A stretch of DNA of 64,000 bases, taken from Bacteroidota bacterium. Lineage in GTDB: Bacteria > Bacteroidota > Bacteroidia > Sphingobacteriales > Sphingobacteriaceae. The notes under the pieces were generated by a model. That model made no database searches. It saw only the letters and a program-made list of their open reading frames with translations, and was not told where the DNA came from. This document shows positions 15,842-25,055 of this stretch, in pieces; positions within the stretch are counted from its first letter, which is position 1; the number at the start of each line of letters is the position of its first letter. The translations under genes were made by a program, and so were the position numbers. The stretch covers positions 1 to 64,000 of the forward strand of contig JABDBM010000014.1 of NCBI GenBank assembly GCA_013288685.1. Reading direction: 5' to 3'.

Positions 15842-18670
15842 CTAAAACACCGTCACCGGCACAATAATCTCAAACCTGTTCCTTCCTGTGCCACCAAAAA
15901 CATCGGGGTCAATTAAATAACTGTACCTGAAGCCAAAAGAAACGGAGCCCTGGTTAAATAACTGCGTATCAAAAAAAATCTCGGCCCCTGTGGAACGGAA
16001 TGTCCCTTTAAAGGCATGAACATCGCCGTAAGCGTCTTTGGCGTAGGTATAGTCATAAAAAACATTGCCCCTTACTCTTAACAAATAAATAGCGTTGGCC
16101 AGTCCGGCATCCGGGTAGGCTATCGGGAAGTGATAATTAACGCCGGCCTTATTCATATTATCCAAATTCTCGGCCTGGTAGCCGCGAGCAAATGGAAAAT
16201 CATTGGAAAAACTGATGGCGTTATTCTTGTCCTTTTGCTGATGGGCCAGGTTAATCACCAGGTTATGGTTAGCCATTAATCCGGGAAAATAAAATGAGCC
16301 GTTTACCAAAAACTGGTCGGCAACCACGCCTGAAATGGCCGATTTATAATTTAAACTAATGCTTTGCGCCAGTCGCGGATAAATATTTTGCCGGGCCTGC
16401 TGTATGCTGTTGCTAAAGTTGATATAATTATTGCTGTAGGTATAATTACGGTCGGCAAACATGTTTTTGTAGGGCTGCTGAAACACTGATTGGGCATAAT
16501 ACAAATCGCTGCCTATTTGAAGGAAAGTTGAATGTTTGCCCTGGGTAAAGTTCAATGGCAATTCGAGGCCGCCATGCAGGTTGGTTTCGTTCCAGTAAAT
16601 GTTGTTGCCTTTAAAATAGCCACGCCTGTCGAGCGTATAGTCTGCCCCGCCTTTAATGTAGGGGAATAATGCACCGTAAATGGCATCCGCACCAAACTCT
16701 TTGTAACCTTCATCGCGGTTATAGTTAAAGGATAATTCGGTTTGCATGGTGTTCAGCACGTTTTCGCCCTCAATGCTTAATGCGTAATTAGGATCGTTAA
16801 AATTGGGGATAAGGCTATGAAAATTTAATAAATGGTAGGATTTGTGGTACTTGGTAATGGGCAATGAATCGTTTTTTATTTTGGCCAATAAATCGGTTGA
16901 TGAATCTCTTTTTAGGGCGGTGATGCCGAAATCGGGGAGGGTGGCCGGTGTTTGATTTGGCACTTCAAGCCATCCCACTTTGGACATTTCAGTTTCGCGG
17001 ATATTGTAACCATCGGCCGAAAACCAAACCCAGGCTATTTTATTGGCGCTTAAAGCAGGCTCATAATTGCCAATTTCCCCGTATAATTTATGCACATCAT
17101 CCAATTTAAACAACTGGTGAGTTTTAATATTTAACGAAAATAGCACATCGTTAATACCCGAAGTTGCCGAAAAATACACCTTGTCATTTTTTACGGTTGG
17201 GAAAGCTATAGGTAAATAACTAAATGGCAACAGGTATTTCGCATCGCCTGTTTTTATGTCGATTAACGCTAAAGACATCTGTCCGCCTTTGTTTCTAACA
17301 GCTGCAATCAGTTGATTATCCTTGTAAAACTTTGGGTAGGTAAAAAACAAATGTTGTTTATTGGGTACCACACTCATCACCTTTCCATCTTCCGCATTCA
17401 ACAAGTAAAGATCACATCCGCCCGAAGGCGACTCCTGTACCGCAACAATGGTTTTACCATCGGCATTAAACGATGGGGCAAAATATTTGGAACTTTCCGT
17501 GATCCGCCGCTCACTTCCTGTATTTATATCCAGCACCCGCAATTCGCTGTAGTCACGGTAATTCCATCTAAGATCGGGCCGGTAGCTGGCGTAAACTATT
17601 TTGCCGTTATTGTAGTCAAAATAATTATCGAGAGAAATACTACGGGTGCTAATCTTTCGCTCCTTACCACTGGTGCTTACCACAAACTCCGGCAAGTTTT
17701 TATAGGTGCTCTTCATGTAAATAAGCGTACTATCGTTTACAAATGCAGGATATTCATGATCTGCAACAAAATGGCGCGGTATTCTTAAACCAACGTCCTG
17801 AATCCTGTCACTTATAAATTTGAAGCTAAAATAATTCATCGCGCTATCTGCAAAATCATCAAAACCCACCCCCGAATACCTCTTCACCGCCTTTTGAAAC
17901 GGATAAAACCCACCCCTATAAGCTGCGGCATCATGAGTAACTTTTTTCCAAAAATCGTCGCCATACTTTTCCCGGCCGTACGATACCATCATATAGCCCA
18001 ACGGGTACCAGTCGGGAGTATAGTCCAGATACGAGCCATTGCGTATTTTCATGTAGTTGTAGTCCTTACCGGCCGCCCATAAAGCGCGGAAGCCGTTAAA
18101 GAAAAAAGGCAGCCTGCCTCTGCCCTGCTCGCTCACGTGGGTTTCGTTAAACACGGCATCACCCTCAAAAAACCAGTTGGGTATTGACAAATCATTACCC
18201 AAAGCCTGCCCCCCTTCTCCAAAAAATATTTTTAAAACGTGCGAAAAGCCTACGTTAAAGTTATTGTATTGCTGTACGTGCCTAAACTCATGTATGGCCA
18301 ATTGCTCTGGCCACCATAGGCTTCCAATTTCGAAGCTATTTTGTTCGGGTGTTAAATAAAACTCACTGCGGAAGGGCGCCAAACCTACATAAGCATTGGG
18401 TATTGTGGTTTGATTTTGCAGCACAATGCTGATTTGCTTGTGCTTAAAGCCAATGGTGGGCTGTATCACCCCGTTCATTTGCTGCACAATATTGGCTACG
18501 CGCCGGGCGGCCGAATCCATTCCGGTTGGGAATATAACTTTAGCCGCCGGGGTATTGATTTGATTCCATTTAATGGATGGTGGATTGCCGCCGAATTGCT
18601 GGGCCCGCGTAGTAGTAGCAGTTGCAGTTATGAGTAACAGTAAGAGGGGTAGCAGTAATCGAAACTTCAT
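15842..18670 (-). CDS. Large secreted gluzincin-like protein with propeller and outer-membrane barrel regions
   Basis: From ATG 18670 this is a 942-residue protein with a signal peptide (MKFRLLLPLLLLLITATATT, cut before QQFGG). A metallopeptidase-like domain follows with HEFRH at residues 127-131 and a third ligand candidate, Glu169, in NWFFEGDAV, which is the HExxH...E gluzincin layout. Residues of about 320-600 show repeated TolB-like propeller blades (FAPSFNADGKTIVAVQES, AFPTVKNDKVYFSATS). The last 300 residues have aromatic strand pairs and end in FEIIVPVTVF, as in a beta-barrel. It is probably anchored in the outer membrane with the peptidase in the periplasm. An ATG at 18739 would read through repeat A and is rejected. 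Confidence 0.8.
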   Translation of the reverse strand: MKFRLLLPLLLLLITATATTTRAQQFGGNPPSIKWNQINTPAAKVIFPTGMDSAARRVANIVQQMNGVIQPTIGFKHKQISIVLQNQTTIPNAYVGLAPFRSEFYLTPEQNSFEIGSLWWPEQLAIHEFRHVQQYNNFNVGFSHVLKIFFGEGGQALGNDLSIPNWFFEGDAVFNETHVSEQGRGRLPFFFNGFRALWAAGKDYNYMKIRNGSYLDYTPDWYPLGYMMVSYGREKYGDDFWKKVTHDAAAYRGGFYPFQKAVKRYSGVGFDDFADSAMNYFSFKFISDRIQDVGLRIPRHFVADHEYPAFVNDSTLIYMKSTYKNLPEFVVSTSGKERKISTRSISLDNYFDYNNGKIVYASYRPDLRWNYRDYSELRVLDINTGSERRITESSKYFAPSFNADGKTIVAVQESPSGGCDLYLLNAEDGKVMSVVPNKQHLFFTYPKFYKDNQLIAAVRNKGGQMSLALIDIKTGDAKYLLPFSYLPIAFPTVKNDKVYFSATSGINDVLFSLNIKTHQLFKLDDVHKLYGEIGNYEPALSANKIAWVWFSADGYNIRETEMSKVGWLEVPNQTPATLPDFGITALKRDSSTDLLAKIKNDSLPITKYHKSYHLLNFHSLIPNFNDPNYALSIEGENVLNTMQTELSFNYNRDEGYKEFGADAIYGALFPYIKGGADYTLDRRGYFKGNNIYWNETNLHGGLELPLNFTQGKHSTFLQIGSDLYYAQSVFQQPYKNMFADRNYTYSNNYINFSNSIQQARQNIYPRLAQSISLNYKSAISGVVADQFLVNGSFYFPGLMANHNLVINLAHQQKDKNNAISFSNDFPFARGYQAENLDNMNKAGVNYHFPIAYPDAGLANAIYLLRVRGNVFYDYTYAKDAYGDVHAFKGTFRSTGAEIFFDTQLFNQGSVSFGFRYSYLIDPDVFGGTGRNRFEIIVPVTVF

Positions 18671-18682
18671 TGGCGTGAAAGT

Positions 18683-18782
18683 AACTCGAATTTTTGGAAT
18701 TAGGGAATTTTTGAGATTGTTATCGACAAGCACAGACATGATCCGTCATTCTAAAATTCTTCAAATTCCATAAATTCGAGTT
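18683..18782. repeat. Intergenic inverted repeat, family A copy 3
   Basis: The left arm AACTCGAATTTTTGGAATTA (18683-18702) and the right arm ending CAAATTCCATAAATTCGAGT T (18759-18782) form a near-perfect long palindrome. It lies between the divergent peptidase and hscA genes, so here it cannot serve only as a terminator. Confidence 0.8.
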
Positions 18783-18812
18783 CCGAATGACATACCATCC
18801 CATAAAACATCC

Positions 18813-18820
18813 TACATTTG
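18813..18820 (+). promoter_or_regulatory. Bacteroidota-type -7 box (TACATTTG)
   Basis: This exact TAnnTTTG match lies 19 bases before the hscA ATG at 18839, a very short leader. The usual -33 position falls at the edge of repeat A copy 3. Confidence 0.5.
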
Positions 18821-18838
18821 CCGATTGTTATTCTGATC

Positions 18839-20695
18839 ATGGCTAAAGTTTCTATCAACCTGGCAACAGGTTCTATACAAAAAGAAGAATTAATTGTCGG
18901 TATTGACCTCGGGACTACCAACTCGCTGGTTGCCTTTATCAATCCCGATAAAAACCCGCAGGTGATAAATGATACGGGTAAAGGCGTACTCGTGCCATCT
19001 ATAGTGCATTTTGGCCCTACCGGCGACATTACTGTTGGTAATGAGGCGAAGGAATATTTAACCACCGACCCGCAAAATACTGCTTTTTCGGTAAAACGGT
19101 TACTGGGCCGGTCGTATAAGGATATTGAGAATTATAAGGATTTCTTTTCGTACAAGGTGATCGACGATGATTCGGAAAGCCTCGTAAAAATAAAGGTTGG
19201 TGATAAATTTTATACGCCGATTGAATTATCTGGTCTTATACTAAAAGAACTAAAAGCCCGTGCCGAGCATGCTTTAAAAACTCCGGTCAACCGCGCGGTA
19301 ATCACTGTACCGGCTTATTTTAACGACTCGCAGCGGCAGGCTACCCGCGATGCGGGCAAACTTGCGGGACTGGATGTTTTACGCATTGTAAACGAGCCTA
19401 CCGCAGCCAGTTTAGCTTACGGCATCGGTTTAAATCCCGATGAAACAAAAACCGTTGCGGTTTACGATTTAGGCGGCGGTACCTTTGATGTATCTATCCT
19501 GCAAATACAAAACGGCATTTTCGAGGTGTTATCCACCAATGGCAATACATTTTTGGGTGGCGATGATTTTGACCGTGCCATTGTGGATTACTGGATTGAG
19601 AAAAACCAGCTCAACAAAGCCGAAGTACTGGCCGACAATAAACTGGCCCAGCAACTACGGTTAAAAGCAGAAGAAACCAAAAAGGCGTTTGCACACCAAA
19701 GTTTGGTTAACGATAAAATAGGAGATATTTGGTGCACCATCGACCGCAATACTTTTAACGAACTGATATTACCCAAAGTACAGGAAACCATTACCTGTTG
19801 CCAAAATGCACTGAAAGATGCCAAACTGGACATCAGCCAGATTGATGAAGTGATTATGGTGGGCGGCTCAACCCGTACAGGATTGGTTAAAAAAATGGTG
19901 GGCGAATTTTTTGGTCGCCCGCTGCATGATGAGGTTAACCCCGACGAAGTTGTGGCATTAGGCGCTGCCATACAAGCCGATATTTTGGCCGGTAACCGCA
20001 AGGATATTTTATTGCTGGATGTTACTCCCCTATCGCTGGGCATTGAAACCATGGGTGGATTGATGGATGTAATTATCCCACGAAACTCCAAGGTGCCTAC
20101 CAAAGCAGGACGGCAGTACACTACCTCGATAGACGGGCAGGTGAACATGAAAATTGCCGTTTACCAGGGCGAGCGCGACCTGATCAAGGAAAACCGTAAA
20201 CTGGCCGAATTTGATTTGAAAGGCATTCCATCCATGCCGGCAGGATTCCCTAAAGTAGATATTAACTTTTTGCTTAACGCAGATGGGATATTAAAAATAC
20301 AGGCGGTTGAATTACGCAGTGGCGTAAAACAGGAGGTAGAAGTAAAACCCACCTACGGCATTACCGACGACCAGGTAGAGCAAATGCTGATGGACAGCAT
20401 CACCCACGCCAAAGACGATGTAAGCCAGCGGATGCTGATTGAGGCTCGTACCGAAGGCGAGCAAATGATTTACACAGTGGAAAAATTTCTGCAAAAAAAC
20501 GGTAGCTTTATTTCGGAAGCGGAAGCTGATACCACTAACCGGTTAATACAGACGCTAAAGGATAGCCTTACCAGTGGCGATAAGGATGCGATCCATAAGG
20601 CGCTGGATGAACTGAACGAATTTACCAGGCCCTTCGCCGAGCGGTTGATGGACCATGCCATTAACACCGCGATGAAGGGGAAAAGTGTAGAATAA
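18839..20695 (+). CDS. hscA: DnaK-type chaperone HscA (Fe-S assembly Hsp70)
   Basis: The 618-residue Hsp70 has phosphate loops [12 protein letters not shown] and [12 protein letters not shown], the adenosine motif VGGSTRTG, and a substrate-binding domain starting at [16 protein letters not shown]. The N-terminal [14 protein letters not shown] extension and the total length (shorter than DnaK at about 635-640) fit the HscA branch that helps IscU/SufU-type scaffolds deliver Fe-S clusters. No isc genes are adjacent, so the exact branch is an inference; a second DnaK paralogue is the alternative. The start at 18839 is preferred over the ATG at 18818, which would overlap the promoter. The following secreted gene begins 28 bases after its stop. 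Confidence 0.85.
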   Translation: MAKVSINLATGSIQKEELIVGIDLGTTNSLVAFINPDKNPQVINDTGKGVLVPSIVHFGPTGDITVGNEAKEYLTTDPQNTAFSVKRLLGRSYKDIENYKDFFSYKVIDDDSESLVKIKVGDKFYTPIELSGLILKELKARAEHALKTPVNRAVITVPAYFNDSQRQATRDAGKLAGLDVLRIVNEPTAASLAYGIGLNPDETKTVAVYDLGGGTFDVSILQIQNGIFEVLSTNGNTFLGGDDFDRAIVDYWIEKNQLNKAEVLADNKLAQQLRLKAEETKKAFAHQSLVNDKIGDIWCTIDRNTFNELILPKVQETITCCQNALKDAKLDISQIDEVIMVGGSTRTGLVKKMVGEFFGRPLHDEVNPDEVVALGAAIQADILAGNRKDILLLDVTPLSLGIETMGGLMDVIIPRNSKVPTKAGRQYTTSIDGQVNMKIAVYQGERDLIKENRKLAEFDLKGIPSMPAGFPKVDINFLLNADGILKIQAVELRSGVKQEVEVKPTYGITDDQVEQMLMDSITHAKDDVSQRMLIEARTEGEQMIYTVEKFLQKNGSFISEAEADTTNRLIQTLKDSLTSGDKDAIHKALDELNEFTRPFAERLMDHAINTAMKGKSVE

Positions 20696-20723
20696 ATTAT
20701 TCACCAATATAAAAACATCTATT

Positions 20724-21740
20724 TTGAAGATCATTAAATCTGTTTGCCTTGTATTAATTGGTGCTGCTCTGCATTTCGCCACGGCATTTTCTGCTAAAGC
20801 CCAGGTTAAGGACACAACCGTTAAAGTTAAAGACACAACTTTTAGGGATGCCGTTTTGAAACCGATAAACCCGGCGCAATACGATTCTATAATGCATAAG
20901 TTGGCCAACGGCGATAAACGCTGGCCGGTGAAAAAGCAACCTTATCCCCTGCCGGGCGCTATTTTGCCCAATTACCGGATAGTGGCTTATTATGGCAACA
21001 TGTACTCAAAAAACATGGGGGTGCTGGGTCAATATGCGCCGGATGTTATGATTGCTAAGCTGAAAACCGAAGTAAAAAACTGGGAAAAGGCGGATACCAG
21101 CATGCCGGTAAAACCAGCGCTGCATTACATCTGCGTTACTGCGCAGGCTGATGCCGGCAGAAACGGGCTACACAACCTGCGGATGCCGTTTTCGCAAATA
21201 GACAAAGTGCTAAAAATGGCCGAACCGCTTCACGCACTTGTATTTTTAGATTTGCAGGTGGGCTTTAGCACCGTTGAAAAGGAAGTGCCGCTGTTGGAAA
21301 AATACTTAAAAATGCCCAACGTTCATTTAGGTATCGACCCGGAATTTTCTATGAAGGAAGGCAGCATTCCCGGCAAACGTATCGGAACATTTGATGCGGA
21401 GGATATTAACTATGTGACCAATTACCTGGCATCGCTGGTTAAAAAATATAACCTGCCGCCAAAAATATTTATCGTACACCGGTTTACTAAAAAGATGGTA
21501 ACCAATTACCAAAATATTAAACTGCATCCCGAAGTTCAGTTTGTGATGGATATGGACGGCTGGGGTGACCCCGATCTGAAAAAAGGTAGCTACAAATACT
21601 TTATTGAAGACGAGCCAGTGCAATTTACCGGCTTTAAATTATTCTACAAAAACGATATCCAAAAAGCGCCGCACCGCTTACTTACTATGAAGGAAGTTTT
21701 GCAGTTGAAGCCTGCCCCGGTTTATATACAATATCAGTAA
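20724..21740 (+). CDS. Secreted hypothetical protein, TIM-barrel-like
   Basis: The 338-residue protein begins with TTG at 20724 and has a signal peptide (KIIKSVCLVLIGAALHFATA FSAKA). The mature part starts with a linker rich in K/T, then PNYRIVAYYGNMYSKNMGVL and alternating strands and helices: ALHYICVTAQADAG, LVFLDLQVGFSTVEKEVPLL, VHLGIDPEFSM, KIFIVHRFTKKMV, VQFVMDMDGWGDPD. This strand-helix order with acidic strand ends suggests a glycosidase-like barrel. I do not recognise a family with a known reaction. It follows hscA closely and may share its transcript, though the two products work in different compartments. Confidence 0.65.
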   Translation: MKIIKSVCLVLIGAALHFATAFSAKAQVKDTTVKVKDTTFRDAVLKPINPAQYDSIMHKLANGDKRWPVKKQPYPLPGAILPNYRIVAYYGNMYSKNMGVLGQYAPDVMIAKLKTEVKNWEKADTSMPVKPALHYICVTAQADAGRNGLHNLRMPFSQIDKVLKMAEPLHALVFLDLQVGFSTVEKEVPLLEKYLKMPNVHLGIDPEFSMKEGSIPGKRIGTFDAEDINYVTNYLASLVKKYNLPPKIFIVHRFTKKMVTNYQNIKLHPEVQFVMDMDGWGDPDLKKGSYKYFIEDEPVQFTGFKLFYKNDIQKAPHRLLTMKEVLQLKPAPVYIQYQ

Positions 21741-21742
21741 AG

Positions 21743-21771
21743 GAGAGGTTGGAGATTAGAGGTTAGGTTAG
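21743..21771. repeat. Single arm of family B repeat
   Basis: GAGAGGTTGGAGATTAGAGG with TTAGGTTAG matches the arm of the palindrome at 10027-10102. It begins two bases after the stop codon of the preceding gene. No second arm is seen nearby. Confidence 0.65.
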
Positions 21772-21801
21772 CATCGTGAAATATTTAAATCGACTATCAA
21801 A

Positions 21802-22200
21802 ATGAGACTGAACCGTAATTTTAAACTCTTTGCGTTGATCGCTGCCTGTTTACTCACTGTCTTCTTTAGTAAAAATACTATGGCACAGCAAAAACATCAA
21901 ATGGTCCGGTTGGCAAAAATACAGGTTGATCCGCTGCAGTTGGAAGCCTATAATGCAGCGCTCAAAGAGCAAATGGCTACGGCAGTTAGCGTAGAGCCAG
22001 GTGTATTAACTTACTATGCTGTTGCCGACAAAAACAACCCGGCGCACATTACTATTCTTGAAATTTATGCTGATACCGCCGCTTACAAAGCACATATAGA
22101 AACGCCTCATTTTAAAAAGTACAAAGAAACCGTGCAACACATGGTTAAATCACTGGAATTGGTTGATGTGGATTTAATTGGCGCTGCCAGGAAACCATAA
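21802..22200 (+). CDS. Exported ABM-domain (quinol monooxygenase-like) protein
   Basis: This 132-residue protein has a signal peptide (MRLNRNFKLFALIAACLLTV FFSKNTMA, cut before QQKHQ). The mature 100 residues form one antibiotic-biosynthesis-monooxygenase (ABM/YgiN) ferredoxin-like unit: MVRLAKIQVDPLQLEAYNAA, VEPGVLTYYAVADKNNPAHI, ITILEIYADTAAYKAHIETP HFKKYKETV. The second His-containing helix is typical of the family. Such proteins act as dimers on quinols or similar aromatics; an exported form is common in Bacteroidota. Substrate unknown. A strong terminator follows directly. Confidence 0.85.
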   Translation: MRLNRNFKLFALIAACLLTVFFSKNTMAQQKHQMVRLAKIQVDPLQLEAYNAALKEQMATAVSVEPGVLTYYAVADKNNPAHITILEIYADTAAYKAHIETPHFKKYKETVQHMVKSLELVDVDLIGAARKP

Positions 22201-22213
22201 GAGCCTAAAGGAG

Positions 22214-22255
22214 AAAGACCAAAGCTGAAAGCTAACTTCGGCTTTGGTCTTTTTT
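22214..22255 (+). terminator. Rho-independent terminator
   Basis: The stem AAAGACCAAAGC (22214-22225) pairs with GCTTTGGTCTTT (22241-22252) and is followed by more T. It begins 14 bases after the ABM stop codon. Confidence 0.9.
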
Positions 22256-22303
22256 GTATCCATACCTAACCTTTTACTATATTTATCGCTTTAAACTTTG
22301 AAC

Positions 22304-23026
22304 ATGAAAGGTCATAACCGAATCACAGTATCTATTTCGACCGCGATTGTGCTTTTGTTGATATCGGGTAATCTATTTGCCCAGTATCCGGGGATGGCTG
22401 CCTTCCGTGCGCAGCAGAATCAGCAGTTCATCAACCAGCAAATGAATACACAGATGCAAATGATGGCTATGCTAAACCAGGGCGGGCAATATAATACAAA
22501 ATATACTTTTGTTGTTACCATGGCCGATAGCAGCACAAAAGAAGTAAAATCAAAAATTTATTTTGATACAACCCTGCATAAAACTTACCTGCTGTTTGTT
22601 GATAAAAACCTGAAAAAAACAGACAGCAACCGCACCACCAAAATATACCCTTCGCAAACTATAAATATAGCGCGCAACATCAGCACATTTGAAACCGTGA
22701 TGCATGGCAAAAGTACGGGCCCCACAAAGGTTGAATATTTGAACGGGAAACCTGCCGATACCTGCTGGATGTTTAAAGCGATAACCGGCGCCATCAACGT
22801 CTACTCCTATCTGAGCGAAGAGGACGGACAAACATTCGACCGCTCGACTATTGTAGGTATTCAATTGGGAAATGGCCCGATCTTAAAGTTTAACGAGGAA
22901 AATTTGAAACAATTAGTTGGCGATGAGATCAATGCGCTGGAGTTTATTCAAAAGAAAAATTACTACAAGGCCATAAAAAAGTTTAACCGGGATATGGAGA
23001 AAGAATTAAAAAAAAGTGAAAAGTAA
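22304..23026 (+). CDS. Secreted hypothetical protein
   Basis: From ATG 22304 the protein is 240 residues with a signal peptide (ITVSISTAIVLLLISGNLFA, cut before QYPGM). A Gln/Met-rich stretch follows (RAQQNQQFINQQMNTQMQMM), then a beta-rich middle (YTFVVTMADSSTKEVKSKIY, TTKIYPSQTINIARN) and a Lys/Glu-rich helical tail (YYKAIKKFNRDMEKELKKSE). An in-frame TTG two codons earlier is a possible but weaker start. I do not recognise the family. It is monocistronic and lies downstream of a terminator. Confidence 0.65.
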   Translation: MKGHNRITVSISTAIVLLLISGNLFAQYPGMAAFRAQQNQQFINQQMNTQMQMMAMLNQGGQYNTKYTFVVTMADSSTKEVKSKIYFDTTLHKTYLLFVDKNLKKTDSNRTTKIYPSQTINIARNISTFETVMHGKSTGPTKVEYLNGKPADTCWMFKAITGAINVYSYLSEEDGQTFDRSTIVGIQLGNGPILKFNEENLKQLVGDEINALEFIQKKNYYKAIKKFNRDMEKELKKSEK

Positions 23027-23222
23027 ATTTTGCTTTGGTCTGCCTGCCAACCGGTTGTTATTTCTTTAACCGGGTCCCTGTTCAGCAGCACGTTCCTTTG
23101 TTTAGGCTATAGAATTTTCATAACCCCATTTTCATTTTAAACCTAAGTCGTACATTTTTATATCCCCATTTGTTAAGGCGCTTATTACGCATTATAATTG
23201 CAGTTGCAGCTACCTCGCAATA

Positions 23223-23930
23223 CTACTTTTTAGCCGCCTGAACCTGCTTAAAATAAACAATTAGCCTGTCGATATTAGCCAGCATGTATACTTTGGCGTG
23301 GATTTTTTCAACAACTTCGGGATAATCACCCATAATATCGCTCATTACGTCTTCAAAGTTTTCGTTGGTGATGTGTTTCATTTCGGCGGTGTTCTCTCCA
23401 TAGTACCAGGAGGTTTTTTCGTATTCAGCTCCTCCTCCGCCGCCGCCACCGATAGGGATGGATATACCGCCGCCAATGCCGGCACCGTAGCCGCCGGTGC
23501 CTATACCGGTTGAAATTCCGGGTTCAAAGCCTACGCCGCGTTTTCCACCCCCGCCGCCTCCTCCTGTGCCGCTTCCGGCAACATATACTTTTATAATATC
23601 GTCACTAAGCGCTACTTTAATAAAATCGAGTTCGTTTTTTGCCCACGTTTCGTTGGCCGGGGCATGGGCTACTACAAAGCTGTCTTTACCCACCACAAAC
23701 GATTTCAGGTCGCTGGCGCTTAATTTAAAAGGTGCGGCTTTGTCGTCTTCTTTAAATTCAATAAAACCTTCATCTTTGATGGGGCCTTTGGCTGATGGAC
23801 TGATGCGGATAAAGCCGGCTTCAACATTTCCCTTCACATCAGTAAAGTGGCCGGGCATCCATTTTTGGGCCTGCAACTTTGCTGATATAATCATCAGCAT
23901 AAAAAATAAAATGATTAAAATTGGGCGCAT
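23223..23930 (-). CDS. Secreted glycine-rich hypothetical protein
   Basis: The 235-residue protein has a signal peptide (MRPILIILFFMLMIISAKLQ AQ). The N-terminal half is a compact beta domain of about 110 residues (GHFTDVKGNVEAGFIRISPS, then FVVGKDSFVVAHAPANETWA). Residues of about 120-175 are almost only Gly with a few Ser, Ile and Pro (GSGTGGGGGGGKRG, GIGTGGYGAGIGGGISIPIG). A charged C-terminal helical part follows (ENFEDVMSDIMGDYPEVVEK). The glycine region is probably a flexible surface linker. Family not recognised. Confidence 0.65.
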   Translation of the reverse strand: MRPILIILFFMLMIISAKLQAQKWMPGHFTDVKGNVEAGFIRISPSAKGPIKDEGFIEFKEDDKAAPFKLSASDLKSFVVGKDSFVVAHAPANETWAKNELDFIKVALSDDIIKVYVAGSGTGGGGGGGKRGVGFEPGISTGIGTGGYGAGIGGGISIPIGGGGGGGAEYEKTSWYYGENTAEMKHITNENFEDVMSDIMGDYPEVVEKIHAKVYMLANIDRLIVYFKQVQAAKK

Positions 23931-23971
23931 AATATTTAAAATACAAATAACGCAATTTTACCAGATTTAAT

Positions 23972-24988
23972 ATGATGATTGTTGATTTACGAAGCGATAC
24001 TGTTACCAAACCAACCCCCGGAATGCTGGAAGCCATGTGGAGCGCCAAAGTTGGCGACGATGTTTTTGGCGAAGATGAAGCCATTAATGAGCTGGAAGCA
24101 AAAGCTGCCAAAATATTTGGTATGGAAGCCGGCATTTTCTGTCCATCAGGCACCATGACCAACCAGATTGCCATTAAATGCTTTACTCAGCCATTGGATG
24201 AATTGATTGCAGACCAAACCGCGCACGTTTATCGTTATGAAGGCGGCGGCATAGCTTTTAACTCAAGCGTATCAACCCGCCTGCTCAACGGACCCCGCGG
24301 TGTTATTACAGCAGAAATGATTGAGCCGGAAATTAATGCCGAAAATGTGCATTACCCGCGTACCAGCCTGGTAGTTTTGGAAAATACAGTAAACAGGGGA
24401 GGCGGCAAATGCTATACGCTGGAAGAAATTAAACCTATAGCCGCATTATGTAAGGCAAAGGGATTAAAACTTCACCTCGACGGCGCCCGTATATTTAACG
24501 CGTTAATAAAAACGGGCGATAGCGCCGAAGAATATGGTAAATACTTTAATGGTATATCGGTTTGTTTGTCCAAAGGCTTGGGCGCACCCGTTGGCTCTGT
24601 TTTTTTGGCGGATAAGGAAACCATAAAATATGCCCGCCGGCTTCGCAAAGTTTTCGGCGGAGGTATGCGCCAGGCAGGCTTTTTGGCCGCAGCGGGAAGC
24701 TACGCGCTTGATCATCATGTGCAACGCCTGTCAATTGACCATGCACACGCACAGATATTGGCCGACGCATTGGCGCAATGCCCTATGGTAACCAGCGTAA
24801 TGCCACCTGAAACCAACCTGGTTTTATTTGATACTGTTGAACCTGCAACTGTAATGCTGCAAAAACTGGCGGAGCATGGTATAAAAGCCTTGTCAACCGC
24901 TCATGCCCATCGTATTCGCTTTGTTTTACATTTGGATGTACACCCGGAGCAAGTGGAGTATGTGGTGAAAGTGATTGCTTCGCTTTAG
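23972..24988 (+). CDS. ltaE: Low-specificity L-threonine aldolase
   Basis: This 338-residue PLP enzyme cleaves L-threonine or allo-threonine to glycine and acetaldehyde. It has the family start VDLRSDTVTKPTPGM, the PLP-stacking His86 (AHVYRYEGGG), Asp170 (LHLDGARIFNA) and the Schiff-base Lys201 in CLSKGLGAPVGS. Length and order match fold-type I threonine aldolases. The second Met of MMIVDL may be the true start; the difference is one residue. It is divergent from the glycine-rich gene, with 41 bases between them. Confidence 0.95.
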   Translation: MMIVDLRSDTVTKPTPGMLEAMWSAKVGDDVFGEDEAINELEAKAAKIFGMEAGIFCPSGTMTNQIAIKCFTQPLDELIADQTAHVYRYEGGGIAFNSSVSTRLLNGPRGVITAEMIEPEINAENVHYPRTSLVVLENTVNRGGGKCYTLEEIKPIAALCKAKGLKLHLDGARIFNALIKTGDSAEEYGKYFNGISVCLSKGLGAPVGSVFLADKETIKYARRLRKVFGGGMRQAGFLAAAGSYALDHHVQRLSIDHAHAQILADALAQCPMVTSVMPPETNLVLFDTVEPATVMLQKLAEHGIKALSTAHAHRIRFVLHLDVHPEQVEYVVKVIASL

Positions 24989-24993
24989 TTAGG

Positions 24994-25055
24994 GAAAGTC
25001 CGAAAGATAGCTTTTTTTTCTTTCGGACTTTACTGACTTTCCGGACTTTCGGACT
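24994..25055. repeat. Inverted repeat of GTCCGAAAG words (family J)
   Basis: GAAAGTCCGAAAGA (24994-25007) pairs with TCTTTCGGACTTT (25019-25031), with a T run in the loop. A further inverted arm, GACTTTCCGGACTTTCGGAC, runs to the stop codon of the next, convergent gene. The element probably ends both transcripts. Words are shared with 10550-10588. Confidence 0.75.

Noticed and set aside
18671..18739. 23-residue extension before the signal peptide of the HEFRH protein
   Set aside because: It lies inside repeat A copy 3 and would bury the signal peptide.
20724..21740. Assigning the secreted barrel-like protein to Fe-S assembly because it follows hscA
   Set aside because: It is exported while HscA works in the cytoplasm; nearness alone does not support a shared role.
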